A DNA stretch of 7,342 bases from positions 11,330 through 18,671 of the forward strand of contig PMCY01000129.1 of assembly GCA_003154255.1 (NCBI GenBank), given 5' to 3'. The stretch is from Candidatus Aminicenantota bacterium (GTDB lineage Bacteria > Acidobacteriota > Aminicenantia > Aminicenantales > UBA4085). Of the stretch, positions 5,837-7,342 are shown piece by piece (within the stretch, counting starts at the first letter, position 1; every line of letters starts with the position of its first letter). Position numbers and translations under genes: made by a program. The notes under the pieces are model-generated. The model made no database searches. It saw only the letters and a list, made by a program, of their open reading frames with translations, and was not told where the DNA came from.

Positions 5837-7342
5837 TCATCGGAGAGGAACGATTTCGATCACTCTCACTTTATTTGGCGGCATGATTTCAATACGTTTG
5901 ATCGGCTTGTCTTCTTTTGCCAATGGCAAAACTTTTTCCGGGAGGATCTCTTTCACCTCATAGTGAACGCCTGCAAGGCCGTATTTGGAAGGATCAATTG
6001 TAAACGAAAATGGCATTTCCTTATCCGTATAATTAGCTATAAATACAGCCAAGTTCCCATCTTCGGCCTGCCATAACCTAGCTTCTACGGATGGAAGTTG
6101 GCCCTTATGCAGTCCCCCGTCCTTGAATTCCTCCTCAAAAGTCGGAATGGAATTCGTTGGAGTGACCGGTTCCCATAATCGGCCGAATGTGTGGAATTTT
6201 TGAGTTGCCATTCTTAATTTTGCACACTGGCGGAGGAAATCAACTTTCGCCGAAAACTGCGGCCTGCGGAAAAGATCGAAATCCATCCAGCCGACCTGTT
6301 TCCCGTCGATAAAACCCTGCCCCACGGAAAAATTGAAGAGCTGATTACTCTTTCTAAAATCGCAAACACTGCCATAAAACAAGGTATAGCCTGAATAAAC
6401 GACCTCCTGCAATGGGATTTCGCAATCCGATGGACTTTCGGTGTACAAATTTGCGGTGATGAGATCAAAGAATATCTCGTTGGCGGCTTCGGATGTTACC
6501 ACGACGTCCCTTCCATTCCGATGAGCGACATTAAGAATTTTTTGGTAGAAATCACGCCAACCGTCGGCCCAATAACGGCCCCCGCCAAGAGGATGCCGAT
6601 GGTCTCTATTGAAACAAAGCTCATGGGAGTTGCAGGACACTTCGTCGATGTAAATCCCATTGGCTCCGTATTGGCCCACAATGCTGTCGACCAGATTGGT
6701 TATTGTATGATGCCAGAATGTCTGGCTCGGGCACATGGGAGTGAGTCGGCCTGCTCCGTCCCAATAGAATTTCTGCCGCAACCCACCTTCCTCATCCTTA
6801 ATGGCATAAGGATCGAACCGATCCCAATCGGCTATTTTGCTGTCCGCGCTTAATCCATTGATATAAGGAACAATCAAAGCTCCGGCATCGACAAGTTCCT
6901 TTACACGCTCTTTAAATCCCGGCAAGGCAGGAAGAAAGTGGGGGTAATTATTATCAAAAAAGTTTTCGTGCCATCCGTACCACTGGAAAGCGATGGGAAC
7001 CCCCATCAACTTCATCACCTTAAGGAAGGGCAGATTCATCTCATGAGGATCGCGATGATCACGGGTCCAGGTGAAAGGATCACCGGTGTTTTTATCGACA
7101 TCGGGAGGAAGATCCCAGACCCAGGTGTCGCGTATCCAGAAACCGATATTGATGGCAGATTTTGGGAAATCAGGTCGTTGCGAAATAGGCCCTTTTTGAG
7201 TCCAGATTTGCTGCAGAGCCCACGGCCGATAACGATGAGCCGCTTCCAGCCATCCACCCTGATAGGGTCCAAACGCTACTGCGTAATGATCCGGAAGATC
7301 AGATCCGGTGACGCCCATATTTTCCGGGTACCTGATCAGCGA
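5837..7342 (-). CDS. DUF6259-like putative glycoside hydrolase, 5'-truncated by window edge
   Basis: The frame is open to base 7342, so the gene starts outside the window; an ATG at 7316-7318 is internal (RYPENMG) and has no ribosome binding site in view. The 501 visible residues end at TGA 5837-5839. Signature-like segments are AAHRYRPWALQQIW near the start, MCPSQTFWHH, YGANGIYIDEVSCN (Asp233, Glu234), the His-rich HRHPLGGGRYW (248-258) and TSEAANE (Glu285, Glu289). These resemble the DUF6259 family, which has the look of a (beta/alpha)8 glycosidase; the acidic residues listed are catalytic candidates by inference only. From about residue 400 a beta-sandwich-like tail (LWQAEDGNLAVFIANYT onward) resembles the C-terminal domains of many glycosidases. 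The reaction is not known. The gene is more AT-rich than its neighbours (20 of 60 G/C in 6001-6060, against 44 of 60 in 2881-2940 of the M1 gene), hinting at a different origin. Export cannot be judged because the N-terminus is missing. Confidence 0.75.
   Translation of the reverse strand, partial: SLIRYPENMGVTGSDLPDHYAVAFGPYQGGWLEAAHRYRPWALQQIWTQKGPISQRPDFPKSAINIGFWIRDTWVWDLPPDVDKNTGDPFTWTRDHRDPHEMNLPFLKVMKLMGVPIAFQWYGWHENFFDNNYPHFLPALPGFKERVKELVDAGALIVPYINGLSADSKIADWDRFDPYAIKDEEGGLRQKFYWDGAGRLTPMCPSQTFWHHTITNLVDSIVGQYGANGIYIDEVSCNSHELCFNRDHRHPLGGGRYWADGWRDFYQKILNVAHRNGRDVVVTSEAANEIFFDLITANLYTESPSDCEIPLQEVVYSGYTLFYGSVCDFRKSNQLFNFSVGQGFIDGKQVGWMDFDLFRRPQFSAKVDFLRQCAKLRMATQKFHTFGRLWEPVTPTNSIPTFEEEFKDGGLHKGQLPSVEARLWQAEDGNLAVFIANYTDKEMPFSFTIDPSKYGLAGVHYEVKEILPEKVLPLAKEDKPIKRIEIMPPNKVRVIEIVPLR

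Overview
The window holds parts of two oppositely transcribed gene groups that meet tail to tail near 4170-4206. It looks like a bacterial chromosome. Two peptidase genes (one certainly secreted) sit beside secreted glycan-degrading enzymes, and the left half is GC-rich. This gene mix would suit an Acidobacteriota member such as the Aminicenantes lineage, or another peptide- and glycan-degrading Gram-negative. That placement is a low-confidence guess; no taxonomic marker is present.

Left block, + strand, 1-3230. A 5'-truncated M24 family (Xaa-Pro aminopeptidase type) gene ends at 1062. After a 26-base gap with strong ribosome binding sites, it is followed by a secreted M1 family zinc aminopeptidase carrying a C-terminal HEAT-repeat-like tail. 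The two probably form one transcript for peptide breakdown.

Middle, 3231-4169, + strand. This stretch is not empty. One reading frame gives a coherent protein sequence from just after the M1 stop to a TAG at 4167, broken once by an in-frame TAA at 3876. It has no usable start and no ribosome binding site, so I read it as the decayed, 5'-truncated C-terminal part of a larger conserved protein of unknown function.

Right block, - strand, 4207-7342. A secreted GH29-type alpha-L-fucosidase with several departures from the classical active-site motifs lies downstream of a 5'-truncated gene for a DUF6259-like putative glycoside hydrolase. The two run in the same direction, 106 bases apart, and may be a fragment of a glycan-utilisation cluster. 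The DUF6259-like gene and the pseudogene are visibly more AT-rich than the peptidase pair, which suggests accessory DNA beside a more resident operon.

No tRNA, rRNA, CRISPR array, insertion sequence or phage feature was seen. No wholly new system is evident. The best leads are the interrupted conserved hypothetical protein, the motif-divergent fucosidase, and its uncharacterised DUF6259-like partner.
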